Shown here: positions 1 to 7,320 of the stretch, one piece after another
Layout: the number at the start of each line of letters is the position of its first letter
Numbering within the stretch: the stretch's first letter is position 1
Assembly: GCA_043554545.1 (NCBI GenBank)
Contig: CP121337.1
Location: forward strand, 4,030,001-4,094,000
Direction of reading: 5' to 3'
Length of the DNA: 64,000 bases
Source of the DNA: UBA7330 sp043554545
GTDB taxonomy: Bacteria; Bacteroidota; Bacteroidia; Cytophagales; Cyclobacteriaceae
Notes under the pieces: model-generated
What the model saw: only the letters and a program-made list of their open reading frames with translations
The model's database searches: none
What the model was told of the DNA's origin: nothing
Program-made: the position numbers and the translations under genes

Positions 1-190
1 CTGGACTGTTTTCAAAAACCTCAGCAATGGCGTTAACTCCTTTATGCAAAGAGAGAAATGGCTCTTCCTTTGTTCCCAGGTTGGAATCGTTACCAACTGG
101 TGACACATAAAAATCAGCAGAAATCCCTGCAACTCGTTGTAAAAACGTAATAACAACAACAATTAAAACCTTTAAGGGTATAGCTTTCAT
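1..190 (-). CDS. Secreted right-handed beta-helix protein, N-terminal fragment (runs off window)
   Basis: The minus strand reads open from an ATG at 188-190 to the window edge, giving 63 residues. Residues 1-24 form a signal peptide (MKAIPLKVLIVVVITFLQ, then RVAGISA). The mature part begins with DFYVSPVGNDSNLGTKEEPF and continues with a short helix KGVNAIAEVF. The pattern YVSPxGNDxNxGTxxxPF is the usual entry into parallel beta-helix domains of pectate-lyase-like and other polysaccharide-active secreted proteins in Bacteroidota. Catalytic residues would lie outside the window, so the substrate cannot be named. It is transcribed away from the tRNA-Asn locus, with about 170 bp between them. Confidence 0.7.
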   Translation of the reverse strand, partial: MKAIPLKVLIVVVITFLQRVAGISADFYVSPVGNDSNLGTKEEPFLSLHKGVNAIAEVFENSP

Positions 191-363
191 TTATGGCATA
201 TTCTGTTTTATAATTACTAAGTTACAAATTTGGTTTAAGTGCATGGCCAAATTAAAAAGCCGCTTACAAATATTATTTAATTGGCTGATTATAAGTCTTA
301 ACAGACTTGGCTGTTGAAGAAGGCACCTAATTGGGATATGCATCTTTCTCAAGATAAATGCAT

Positions 364-395
364 AAAAAAACCCGATCCATAAGAATCGGGTTTTA
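364..395 (-). terminator. Rho-independent terminator of the tRNA-Asn transcript
   Basis: Read on the minus strand, AAAACCCGAT and ATCGGGTTTT form a 10-bp stem around a short loop and run into a T tract. It begins five bases beyond the 3' end of tRNA-Asn, so it ends that transcript. Confidence 0.8.
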
Positions 396-399
396 AATG

Positions 400-473
400 C
401 TCCTCAGACTGGGCTCGAACCAGTGACCCTCTGATTAACAGTCAGATGCTCTAACCAACTGAGCTACTGAGGA
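400..473 (-). tRNA. tRNA-Asn (GTT)
   Basis: A 74-nt cloverleaf on the minus strand. The acceptor arms TCCTCAG and CTGAGGA pair fully, with discriminator G at 400. The D arm is GCTCAGTTGGTTAGAGC. The anticodon stem TCTGA/TCAGA encloses loop CTGTTAA, giving anticodon GTT for asparagine. The T arm is ACTGG-TTCGAGC-CCAGT. CCA is not encoded. It is the terminator-proximal member of a three-unit array whose other two members are degenerate. Confidence 0.95.
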
Positions 474-495
474 GTGTATCCTTTTTGGTTCCTTT

Positions 496-579
496 TTCCT
501 CGGGTCTGGAACCAGTGACCCTCTGATTAACAGGCTAGCCGCCCGCGTCAGATGCTCTAACCAACTGAGCTACTGAGGA
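496..579 (-). pseudogene. tRNA-Asn-like copy with 14-nt anticodon-loop insert (copy 1)
   Basis: On the minus strand this copies tRNA-Asn exactly through the acceptor 5' strand, D arm and 5' anticodon stem. A 14-nt block, GCGGGCGGCTAGCC, then interrupts the anticodon loop between C32 and T33, and TGTTAATCAGA resumes. The T arm is also altered: GGTTCCAGACC replaces GGTTCGAGCCCAGTC, so neither the T stem nor the usual T loop can form. The acceptor 3' strand is CCGAGGA with one mismatch. It is probably not an elongator tRNA. Confidence 0.75.
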
Positions 580-601
580 GTGTATCCTTTTTGGTTCCTT
601 T

Positions 602-685
602 TTCCTCGGGTCTGGAACCAGTGACCCTCTGATTAACAGGTTAGCCGCCCGCGTCAGATGCTCTAACCAACTGAGCTACTGAGGA
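602..685 (-). pseudogene. tRNA-Asn-like copy with 14-nt anticodon-loop insert (copy 2)
   Basis: This is the same damaged structure as the neighbouring copy, shifted by 106 bp. The insert here is GCGGGCGGCTAACC. With this sequence the insert end and the resumed loop make TAAC-CT-GTTA, a small perfect hairpin exactly over the anticodon position. The T-arm change is identical in both copies, so the lesion predates the duplication. It is the promoter-proximal unit. Confidence 0.75.
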
Positions 686-725
686 ATATTTATAAAAAAC
701 TCCTTTTCATTTCTGAAAAGGACTG

Positions 726-756
726 CAAACTTACTTGGATGGTAAATATTTCACAA
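726..756 (-). promoter_or_regulatory. Bacteroidota-type sigma promoter for the tRNA-Asn array
   Basis: On the minus strand TTG (754-756) is followed after 20 bp by TAAGTTTG (726-733), matching the Bacteroidota vegetative consensus TTG-N19-21-TAnnTTTG. It lies about 40 bp upstream of the first tRNA-like unit, so all three units would be cotranscribed. Confidence 0.65.
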
Positions 757-1206
757 CAGATCACACAAATATTTCTTCACCTAAATTTTCCGGACAGCTA
801 TTTGGGGTAAAACTAATAGTAACCCACCCCTATTCATAGCAATCTTTTCCTTCTGAGATCTTCTCTTGCAATATTAAAAGCATCTGCTCACTAAACCAGT
901 CAAATGCTATTGAATGAATTATATTTTACCTAAACCCCCTTCGTTTTGGGAGAATCGACTGAATTAAATTTCATGCACACCTGATAAATCCTATCAGGAT
1001 ATGACTTTTACTTGTAAGATTACTCCCTATTTAAGGGAATTTTATTTTTCTTTGAGGAAATAAAAAAACCCACCCAGCTTTTAACATATTTCACATCGTT
1101 AATATGTGCAGTTAGATATGCAGAATTTATGCCGTTTTTTTGGAGTAAAATTAGGCATGCCTTTTGTTTTAGTTATTAACAGCTTTTAACAGACCAATAA
1201 TATTTA
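757..1206. other. Intergenic region, about 450 bp, no gene seen
   Basis: AT-rich DNA between the tRNA-Asn array and the wecA-like gene. I find no credible open reading frame, tRNA or riboswitch. A short hairpin TCCC-TATTTAA-GGGA lies near 1022-1038, followed by a T-rich stretch. It is a weak terminator candidate only. Confidence 0.4.
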
Positions 1207-2310
1207 ATGCTCTTAGTCATCGCTATTCTAATTTCTTTTATGATCACGCTGGTCTTTCTTCCTGTGATAATAAAAGTTGCGAAATCTGTTAAACTGTTAG
1301 ATCTACCTGATAGAAGAAAGGTCCACATTGAAGGAACTCCCTCCATGGGTGGAATTGCTATATTTATTGGTTTCCTCATGGCAACCATAATTACACTTCC
1401 ACTCGATGATTTGGTTGCACATAAATATCTAATTAGCTCGCTGTGCCTTATTTTTTTCGTCGGTATCCGGGATGATGTATTTAGCCTTCCTGCTCAACAT
1501 AAATTATTGGCCCAAATTTTTGCTGCAACGTTGATTATTGCTATCTCGGAAATTAGATTAACAGGACTTTACAACATTGCTGGAATAAATGAAATCCCTT
1601 ACGGTCTGGAATATGTTCTATCTGTTGCAGTAATAGTTATCATGACCAATTCTTTTAACTTAATTGATGGAATTGATGGTTTGGCAGGAAGTATCGGGTT
1701 CATCATCTTAATGTTTTTTTCCTGGATATTCTATGTAACGAATCAACTACCTTTTGCGATCATAAGCTTTACAGCATCAGGATCTATCCTTGCATTTCTT
1801 ATATATAATTGGCACCCCTCAAAAATCTTCATGGGGGATACCGGATCGATGACATTAGGATTCCTAATATCTACCCTTGCCATTAAGGTTATCAACATCA
1901 GCATCGGTCTAGATATTAATTCCTTTATACAAATTGAATCGAGTGTCGCACTAGTTATAGCCTGCTTAATTGTGCCCTTTTATGATACGCTTAGGGTATT
2001 CATGATCAGGCTTTCTCAGAAAAAATCCCCTTTTAACCCAGACAGAAATCACATACATCACAGTTTGCTGAATTTGGGATTAAGCCATGCCCGGGCAACT
2101 TTAGTTCTGGCTTCTTATAATATTGTAATTATCATACTCGCATTATTGCTCAGCAATACACTTGCAAATGGCATCCTTACTTTGATCATATTTTCACTCA
2201 CTGTCGTTTTTGGCCGAGTGGTTGATTATCTCGTCTCCCAAAGGAAATTATTAAATGGAGTCGCCAGACTAGACCCGAAAAAGAACATGTCCATTTCGAA
2301 GTCTGCCTAG
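1207..2310 (+). CDS. wecA: Undecaprenyl-phosphate GlcNAc-1-phosphate transferase (WecA/TagO-like)
   Basis: Polyprenyl-phosphate sugar-1-phosphate transferase of the MraY/WecA superfamily. It would load the first sugar-1-phosphate from a UDP-sugar onto undecaprenyl phosphate at the inner face of the membrane, starting surface glycan synthesis. The 367-residue protein has about ten hydrophobic segments. It shows the family loops: DLPDRRKVH-x3-TP-x2-GG at 33-49, the acidic pair D89-D90, NxxNLIDGIDGLAG at 148-161, FMGDTGS at 208-214, and NPDRNHIHH at 277-285. The HIHH loop favours WecA/TagO over MraY. No partner glycosyltransferases are next to it, so the precise glycan is unknown. It is followed by pheS after 85 bp. 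Confidence 0.85.
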   Translation: MLLVIAILISFMITLVFLPVIIKVAKSVKLLDLPDRRKVHIEGTPSMGGIAIFIGFLMATIITLPLDDLVAHKYLISSLCLIFFVGIRDDVFSLPAQHKLLAQIFAATLIIAISEIRLTGLYNIAGINEIPYGLEYVLSVAVIVIMTNSFNLIDGIDGLAGSIGFIILMFFSWIFYVTNQLPFAIISFTASGSILAFLIYNWHPSKIFMGDTGSMTLGFLISTLAIKVINISIGLDINSFIQIESSVALVIACLIVPFYDTLRVFMIRLSQKKSPFNPDRNHIHHSLLNLGLSHARATLVLASYNIVIIILALLLSNTLANGILTLIIFSLTVVFGRVVDYLVSQRKLLNGVARLDPKKNMSISKSA

Positions 2311-2395
2311 ATCCAGACCATTAAAACTTTCTTACCCTTCAAATCATACCAAAAACTTGATAGGCTTTATTATTTTTGTTGATTGAAATACCTAC

Positions 2396-3403
2396 ATGGA
2401 ACAAGAAATAGCCGCATATAAAAAAGAAATTGAGGGGACGGAGGTTCGTAACCAGGAGGAGTTAGAGGAATTCAGGATCAAATTCATCAGCAAGAAAAGT
2501 GTAATCAGCGAACTTTTTGATTCCTTCAAATCAGTAGCTCCTGATGAAAAGAGAACTTTAGGCCCAGCACTTAATGAATTAAAGCAGTTGGCTGTAGGTA
2601 AACTAAAAGAACTTTCAGAAAATCTGGAGTCAAAAGATTCAGATGGTGGAAATACAATTGATGTCACCCTGCCACCTGTCTACGAAAAAGGAAGTATTCA
2701 TCCACTTTCCAGAATCAAATATCGCATTCTCAGAATATTTGAGCGTCAAGGTTTTGTTGTCGCCGAAGGCCCGGAAATTGAAGACGATTTCCACAATTTC
2801 ACAGCACTTAACTTTCCTGAAAATCACCCTGCACGTGAAATGCAGGATACCTATTTCGTTGAGAAGAATCCGGACATCCTACTAAGAACACATACCTCAA
2901 ATGTTCAGATCAGGTTAATGGAAAACAACAACCCTCCTTTTAAAGCGATCATGCCCGGCAGGGTATATCGGAATGAAGCAATCTCAGCCAGAGCCCATTG
3001 CTTTTTTCATCAGGTAGAAGGCCTACATGTTGACAAACACGTTAGTTTTAAAGACCTCAAACAGGCACTTTACCATTTCGCCACAGAGATGTTTGGAAAA
3101 GATACAGAAATAAGATTCCGCCCATCGTATTTTCCATTCACTGAACCAAGTGCAGAAATTGATATCAGCTGTTTTATCTGTGGTGGTTCAGGTTGTAAGA
3201 TTTGTAAACAATCCGGTTGGGTAGAAATTGGCGGATCTGGAATGGTTGATCCACATGTACTGGAAAGTGTCAACATTGATCCAAAAGAATATAGTGGTTT
3301 TGCTTTTGGAATGGGGATAGAGAGGATTGCCATGCTAAAATATCAAGTTGATGATATCCGTCTCTTCTCTGAAAATGACCTAAGATTTCTGGAGCAGTTT
3401 TAA
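2396..3403 (+). CDS. pheS: Phenylalanyl-tRNA synthetase alpha subunit
   Basis: Catalytic subunit of the alpha2-beta2 enzyme that charges tRNA-Phe. The 335-residue length is normal. An N-terminal coiled coil (1-85) is followed by the class II core. HPLSRIKYRILRIF begins the core at 102. Motif 2 is FKAIMPGRVYRNEAISARA at 182-200, and motif 3 is FGMGIERIAM near the C-terminus. A C-x2-C-x4-C-x2-C cluster (C259, C262, C267, C270) lies in the insertion before GSGMVDP and could bind zinc, as seen in many Bacteroidota PheS proteins. pheT is not in the window, so the subunit genes are unlinked here. It converges on the moxR-ended operon with 38 bp between stops. Confidence 0.95.
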   Translation: MEQEIAAYKKEIEGTEVRNQEELEEFRIKFISKKSVISELFDSFKSVAPDEKRTLGPALNELKQLAVGKLKELSENLESKDSDGGNTIDVTLPPVYEKGSIHPLSRIKYRILRIFERQGFVVAEGPEIEDDFHNFTALNFPENHPAREMQDTYFVEKNPDILLRTHTSNVQIRLMENNNPPFKAIMPGRVYRNEAISARAHCFFHQVEGLHVDKHVSFKDLKQALYHFATEMFGKDTEIRFRPSYFPFTEPSAEIDISCFICGGSGCKICKQSGWVEIGGSGMVDPHVLESVNIDPKEYSGFAFGMGIERIAMLKYQVDDIRLFSENDLRFLEQF

Positions 3404-3441
3404 CTAATGTAGTTTGAAGATTTAGACTCTTCTCTGGCTGA

Positions 3442-4407
3442 CTACAATAGTTTTTCTATGATCATCTCCTCTGTAATGTTTTCTGCTTCTGCCTTGAAAT
3501 TTCTCACTATTCGGTGACGTAGTATAGGTTTGGCAACGGCTTTCACATCTTCTATATCAGGAGAATACTTCCCATTTAGTAGCGCATTACACTTAGCACC
3601 CAATACCAGAAACTGACTGGCACGAGGTCCTGCCCCCCATTCTAAATATTCATTGGCTTCTGGAGCAGCAACTTCTGTACCTGGCCGCGTTTTATGAGAC
3701 AGGCTTACTGCGTATTCAAAAACATTATCAGCCACTGGTACCTTTCTTACTAATTGCTGAAATTCAATGATCTCCTTTTTACTTAATACTTTATTGATCT
3801 CCTCTGACAACCCAGTTGTCGTCTTCTTCACAATCTCCAACTCATCACTCAAGGAAGGATACTCTAAATTAATCATAAACATAAACCGATCCAGCTGAGC
3901 TTCCGGCAATGGGTAGGTTCCTTCTTGTTCAATAGGGTTTTGAGTAGCTAAAACGAAAAAAGGCTTGTCGAGTAAATGATGTTTCCCACCTATGGTTACT
4001 GCCCCTTCTTGCATTGCTTCCAGTAAAGCTGATTGCGTTTTTGGTGGTGTCCTGTTTATTTCATCAGCCAAAATAACGTTTGCAAATATGGGACCCTTGA
4101 TAAATCTGAAATTTCTATCCTGATCAAGCGTTTCTGCGCCTAAAACATCACTAGGCATTAAATCGGGAGTAAATTGTATTCTACTGAAATCAAGTCCAAG
4201 ACTACTTGCAATGGTATGTACAAGCAATGTCTTAGCCAGTCCTGGCACACCAACCAGTAAGGAATGCCCGCCACAAAATATCGAAGTAATTAATAATCGT
4301 ACAACTTCCTTTTGTCCGACGACGGCCTTTCCAATTTCATTTTCTAGTTTTTCAAAAGCTGCAAATAAATCTTTCGCTAATGCCACCTCATTTTCTGTCT
4401 TTGCCAT
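3442..4407 (-). CDS. MoxR-family AAA+ ATPase
   Basis: A 321-residue AAA_3 ATPase. Walker A is GVPGLAKT near residue 60, and Walker B with its downstream sensor is VILADEINRTPPKTQSALLEAMQEG-like around 110-135. The family acts as chaperones that mature or remodel partner proteins, often vWA-domain ones. Usually a DUF58/vWA (Bat-type) gene follows, but here moxR is the last gene of its operon and no such partner follows. It lies 10 bp downstream of the SurA-like gene, so it is cotranscribed with the periplasmic folding factors. Confidence 0.85.
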   Translation of the reverse strand: MAKTENEVALAKDLFAAFEKLENEIGKAVVGQKEVVRLLITSIFCGGHSLLVGVPGLAKTLLVHTIASSLGLDFSRIQFTPDLMPSDVLGAETLDQDRNFRFIKGPIFANVILADEINRTPPKTQSALLEAMQEGAVTIGGKHHLLDKPFFVLATQNPIEQEGTYPLPEAQLDRFMFMINLEYPSLSDELEIVKKTTTGLSEEINKVLSKKEIIEFQQLVRKVPVADNVFEYAVSLSHKTRPGTEVAAPEANEYLEWGAGPRASQFLVLGAKCNALLNGKYSPDIEDVKAVAKPILRHRIVRNFKAEAENITEEMIIEKLL

Positions 4408-4417
4408 TCCTTCTGCT

Positions 4418-5767
4418 TTATTGCGCTAATAAATTACAAATATCGTATTCCGGATCTATTTCGATATAAACATCATCATTGGCAGAGTCAAACCAATTAT
4501 TTAAGATTTTTGCCTTTTTAGATTCTAATGTGGCTGTCGCAATTCTTTGATAATCCTGTTTCAGGTTTGCCTGGTGAGGTGGCACTTTATCCTTGAAGTA
4601 AAGCATCCGATAAGCGGTGGCACCATCCGGTTGCTGAAATGCAATTGGCTCTGTGATATTACCTACCTCCATCGTGTCCAAAGTGAAAAATATGGTAGGA
4701 TCAAGCTGATCGATTGGCACTCTTACTGAACCCGAACCTTCCGTAAAAAAACCTCCATTGTCTGCAGTCAATTGGTCATCAGAAAACTCTTTAGCAGCAT
4801 CTTCAAAAGAAATACTGTCTCGCATTATTTCTGTACGTATGCTATCCAGAAATGCTTTCGACTCCTTAATATCTTTTTCAGATGGCTTAGGAATTAAAAG
4901 AATATGACGGGATTTGAAAGTACTCCCTCTACGCTCCTGCAATTCGATCAGATGCAATCCGAAGTCTGTTTTAATTGGCTTTGAAAGTTCTCCAGGTTTC
5001 ATTGTCATGGCGGCTGCCTCAAATTCCGGTGCCAAATCTCCTCGTTTGAAAAAAGGTAATTGCCCCCCGTTAGATCCAGAGCCAGGATCTTCAGAATACT
5101 CAATTGCCAGGATTTCAAATGATTCTCCGGCTATAATTCTTGAACGAATGACATCTAATCGATCTCTGGCTTTCTGTATCTCTTCTTTACCTGCTTTAGG
5201 GGTCTTCACAATCTGGGCAGCTGTAACTTCAGTAGAAAAGTAGGGAAGTGAATCCTTTGGAATATTATTGTAGAATCTTTTTACTTCTGCTGGAGAAACC
5301 TTCAGATCCGTAGTAATTTCACCCTGCATGCGTTGAATGATTAGTTTTTCCTTCTCCATATCAAACAGCTCCTCTTCAAACTGTTCCATTGTTTTTCCAT
5401 AGTAGCGCTCAAGATCTTCTACAGTCCCCAATTGAGAAACCAGATAATCAATCTTTTGAGATAACATACTCTGTACTTCTTCATCAGAAACTTCTACTGA
5501 ATCTATCAGTGACTTTGCCACCAACATTTTATTTACTACCAGATTCTCGAGGATTTGACATCTGGCATTTGATCCTCTAAATTCTCCTCTGGATAGATAT
5601 TCCAGATAAGCCTTCTCCAGATCAGATTTTAAAATAATAAAATCATCCACCTTAGCTACAATTTTATCAATCACTACTTCTTCCTGACCATATCCAGGAA
5701 GGTGAGCCATCAGACAAATAATACTAAGGATTATAAATTTCAAACAAGTTCTCTTCACGCGCTTCAT
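4418..5767 (-). CDS. surA: SurA-like periplasmic peptidyl-prolyl isomerase
   Basis: A 449-residue exported folding factor for outer-membrane proteins. A signal peptide (residues 1-27, ending GYGQ) precedes a SurA N-terminal chaperone domain (about 30-175). Two parvulin domains follow, the first around 180-280 with EYSEDPGSGSNGGQLPFFKRG and the second around 283-395 beginning FKSRHILLIPK. This is the classic SurA layout. The start at 5767 overlaps the preceding lipoprotein gene by 44 bp. I keep it because it gives a full signal peptide (KR-rich n-region plus hydrophobic core). The context suggests coordinated envelope quality control with the lipoprotein upstream and MoxR downstream. Confidence 0.85.
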   Translation of the reverse strand: MKRVKRTCLKFIILSIICLMAHLPGYGQEEVVIDKIVAKVDDFIILKSDLEKAYLEYLSRGEFRGSNARCQILENLVVNKMLVAKSLIDSVEVSDEEVQSMLSQKIDYLVSQLGTVEDLERYYGKTMEQFEEELFDMEKEKLIIQRMQGEITTDLKVSPAEVKRFYNNIPKDSLPYFSTEVTAAQIVKTPKAGKEEIQKARDRLDVIRSRIIAGESFEILAIEYSEDPGSGSNGGQLPFFKRGDLAPEFEAAAMTMKPGELSKPIKTDFGLHLIELQERRGSTFKSRHILLIPKPSEKDIKESKAFLDSIRTEIMRDSISFEDAAKEFSDDQLTADNGGFFTEGSGSVRVPIDQLDPTIFFTLDTMEVGNITEPIAFQQPDGATAYRMLYFKDKVPPHQANLKQDYQRIATATLESKKAKILNNWFDSANDDVYIEIDPEYDICNLLAQ

Positions 5768-6578
5768 TATAAATCTTTTCTTCCAGTTCCTCCTTTAAAG
5801 TGAGTTTCCTTTTATTAATAATAATACTTTTTATATCCTCCCTAATAAACTCTAACGGTGAAATCTCGTCAGAAATTTTAAAATCAAATATTTTTAAGAA
5901 ATGAACCTGATCATCTCTTGTTGTTTCAGAGTAAGTATTCCTGGATAAAAAATCAGTTTTATTCTCGATATTCTCTAACGGAGTACCCAATATTACATCA
6001 TCAAAAATAACCCATAGCGAGTCTTCCAAAAAAGATTTAACACTAAAGCGGGAGCAATAGGCTTTAATGTCCTCCAGGTTTGACTCCGGGTAAGCTCTAA
6101 AATTTCTTCTAAACTGATTAATTTCCGGTGAACTCGAAGGTACCTGAGCGTAGATACACCTGATAATATTCTGTTTTAACAGGAAATTATCTGACTTCAC
6201 TTGATAATAATTTTCAATGTCTTCCTGATTGACTTCAGAATCAAGGTTTTTAAAAATGTATTGCTTCTCAAAATTATGTACAATGAGTGCATATCTGTAG
6301 TCCAAGACCTTACGCTCAATTTCTGCTTCGTTATAATCGATCACCTGAGAAGATCGGAAGATCATCAATTGTTTTTTCACCCAATCCTCGACGTACTTAT
6401 CAACCAATTTCACGCTGTCTTCGTGTGAAATGTACTGAGGCAGAAGTCCTTCCAGATCTGAAGGATACAAATTGTTACTTACAGCTGTCGCCAAAGGAAC
6501 TTCTTCAACTTCTTGTTTAGGCTTAAAAAATTCGCAGGAACTTAAAAATATAATACATCCTAATAAAACTATCCTCAT
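5724..6578 (-). CDS. Lipoprotein with SurA/PpiC-like N-terminal region
   Basis: A 284-residue lipoprotein if started at 6578. The start ATG overlaps the stop of the upstream HATPase gene as ATGA and puts MRIVLLGCIIFLSSC directly at the N-terminus, with lipobox LSSC. An upstream in-frame ATG at 6611 would add 11 charged residues before the signal peptide and is less likely. The rest is largely helical with repeated acidic segments, including VEDWVKKQLMIF and EIERKVLDYRYALIVHNFEKQY, resembling the helical arm of SurA/PpiD. I do not see a clear parvulin domain. It probably works with the SurA-like protein whose gene overlaps its 3' end, as a membrane-tethered folding factor. Confidence 0.7.
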   Translation of the reverse strand: MRIVLLGCIIFLSSCEFFKPKQEVEEVPLATAVSNNLYPSDLEGLLPQYISHEDSVKLVDKYVEDWVKKQLMIFRSSQVIDYNEAEIERKVLDYRYALIVHNFEKQYIFKNLDSEVNQEDIENYYQVKSDNFLLKQNIIRCIYAQVPSSSPEINQFRRNFRAYPESNLEDIKAYCSRFSVKSFLEDSLWVIFDDVILGTPLENIENKTDFLSRNTYSETTRDDQVHFLKIFDFKISDEISPLEFIREDIKSIIINKRKLTLKEELEEKIYNEAREENLFEIYNP

Positions 6579-6997
6579 TCTTCGAGATTCAGTCTTTTGG
6601 TGAGTCTGCAAATATTGTAATTCTTATCCGTAGAAAACTCAATTCTGTCCATTATTCTCTTTACAAGCATAAGTCCAAGGCCTCCTTTACGCTTTGAAGA
6701 TACAATTTCCTGCATGGTAGGCTCATGATACATTTTCATGTCAAAATGTGATCCTTTATCCTTAATCGTAAACTCAACCTTCTCTGAAGGTATAATGTCA
6801 ACAAGAATGTCAATATTCTTTGATGGATTACAACCATTTGAATGAATCATCATGTTGGCACACACTTCATCCACTGCCAGAACAATTTTATGCTTCTCAA
6901 CCTCCACTAAATGTGTTCCATTGAGGATGTCTGAAACAAAGGTCCTTATTTCAAGCAAATTTACTTTATTACACGGTATAGATAATTTATACTGCAT
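6575..6997 (-). CDS. RsbW/SpoIIAB-type anti-sigma serine kinase (HATPase)
   Basis: A 140-residue GHKL ATPase of the partner-switching kinase family. The N box is AVDEVCANMMIHS, the G1 box IKDKGSHFD, and the G2 region KRKGGLGLMLVKRIMD. These proteins phosphorylate a STAS antagonist and sequester a sigma factor or other target. The start MQYKLSIP at 6997 matches family N-termini. An alternative ATG at 7021 would extend overlap with the STAS gene from 11 to 35 bp. It sits between its predicted substrate (STAS, upstream) and two folding-factor genes. No cognate sigma factor is adjacent, so the downstream target is unknown. Confidence 0.85.
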   Translation of the reverse strand: MQYKLSIPCNKVNLLEIRTFVSDILNGTHLVEVEKHKIVLAVDEVCANMMIHSNGCNPSKNIDILVDIIPSEKVEFTIKDKGSHFDMKMYHEPTMQEIVSSKRKGGLGLMLVKRIMDRIEFSTDKNYNICRLTKRLNLEE

Positions 6998-7319
6998 CAA
7001 TCCCCTCGGACTTTGTTTCAACCATTTTAATTATATGCTGAAGACCCAGAATTTCAAATACCTCCTTTACTTTAGGTTTCAACCCAAAGAGAATCATCTT
7101 TCTTTCCTTCTCTTTTAATTCTTCCAGATAGGAGATAAAAACTCCCAACCCAGCTGATGATATATATTCCAGATTTTGCAAATCGATCAAGATATGGCGA
7201 TTGTTTTCTAATCCTTCTTTAATAGCATCGTCAAGTTCAATTGAGGAGCTGGCGTCTATCTCTCCGCTTACTTCAATCAAATAGTACGCTTCTTCTGATT
7301 TGGTATTTATCTCCACCAT
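6987..7319 (-). CDS. STAS-domain anti-sigma factor antagonist
   Basis: A 110-residue single STAS domain (SpoIIAA/RsbV-like). The hallmark loop YISSAGLGVFISYLEEL at about 53-69 carries the conserved serine pair phosphorylated by HATPase kinases and dephosphorylated by PP2C phosphatases. Both enzymes are encoded by the flanking genes: the phosphatase stops one base before this start, and the kinase gene overlaps this stop. In its unphosphorylated state it would bind the kinase and release the kinase's target. Confidence 0.88.
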   Translation of the reverse strand: MVEINTKSEEAYYLIEVSGEIDASSSIELDDAIKEGLENNRHILIDLQNLEYISSAGLGVFISYLEELKEKERKMILFGLKPKVKEVFEILGLQHIIKMVETKSEGIDAV

Positions 7320-7320
7320 G

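Larger units (their letters stand above)
475..686 (-). repeat. Two tandem 106-bp units, each a spacer plus a damaged tRNA-Asn copy
   Basis: The segment 475-580 is repeated at 581-686 with essentially one substitution (GGCTAGCC against GGTTAGCC on the plus strand). Each unit has a spacer beginning TGTATCCTTTTTGGTTCC followed by a tRNA-Asn-like sequence. The first unit abuts the 5' side of the intact tRNA-Asn gene. The near identity of the units points to recent duplication or ongoing gene conversion. An assembly artefact cannot be excluded from sequence alone. Confidence 0.85.

Noticed and set aside
475..686. CRISPR-like tandem repeat
   Set aside because: Only two 106-bp units, each clearly derived from tRNA-Asn, with no spacer variety and no cas genes.
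3442..4407. MoxR gene as part of a Bat (aerotolerance) operon
   Set aside because: No DUF58 or vWA gene follows. The next gene downstream is the convergent pheS.
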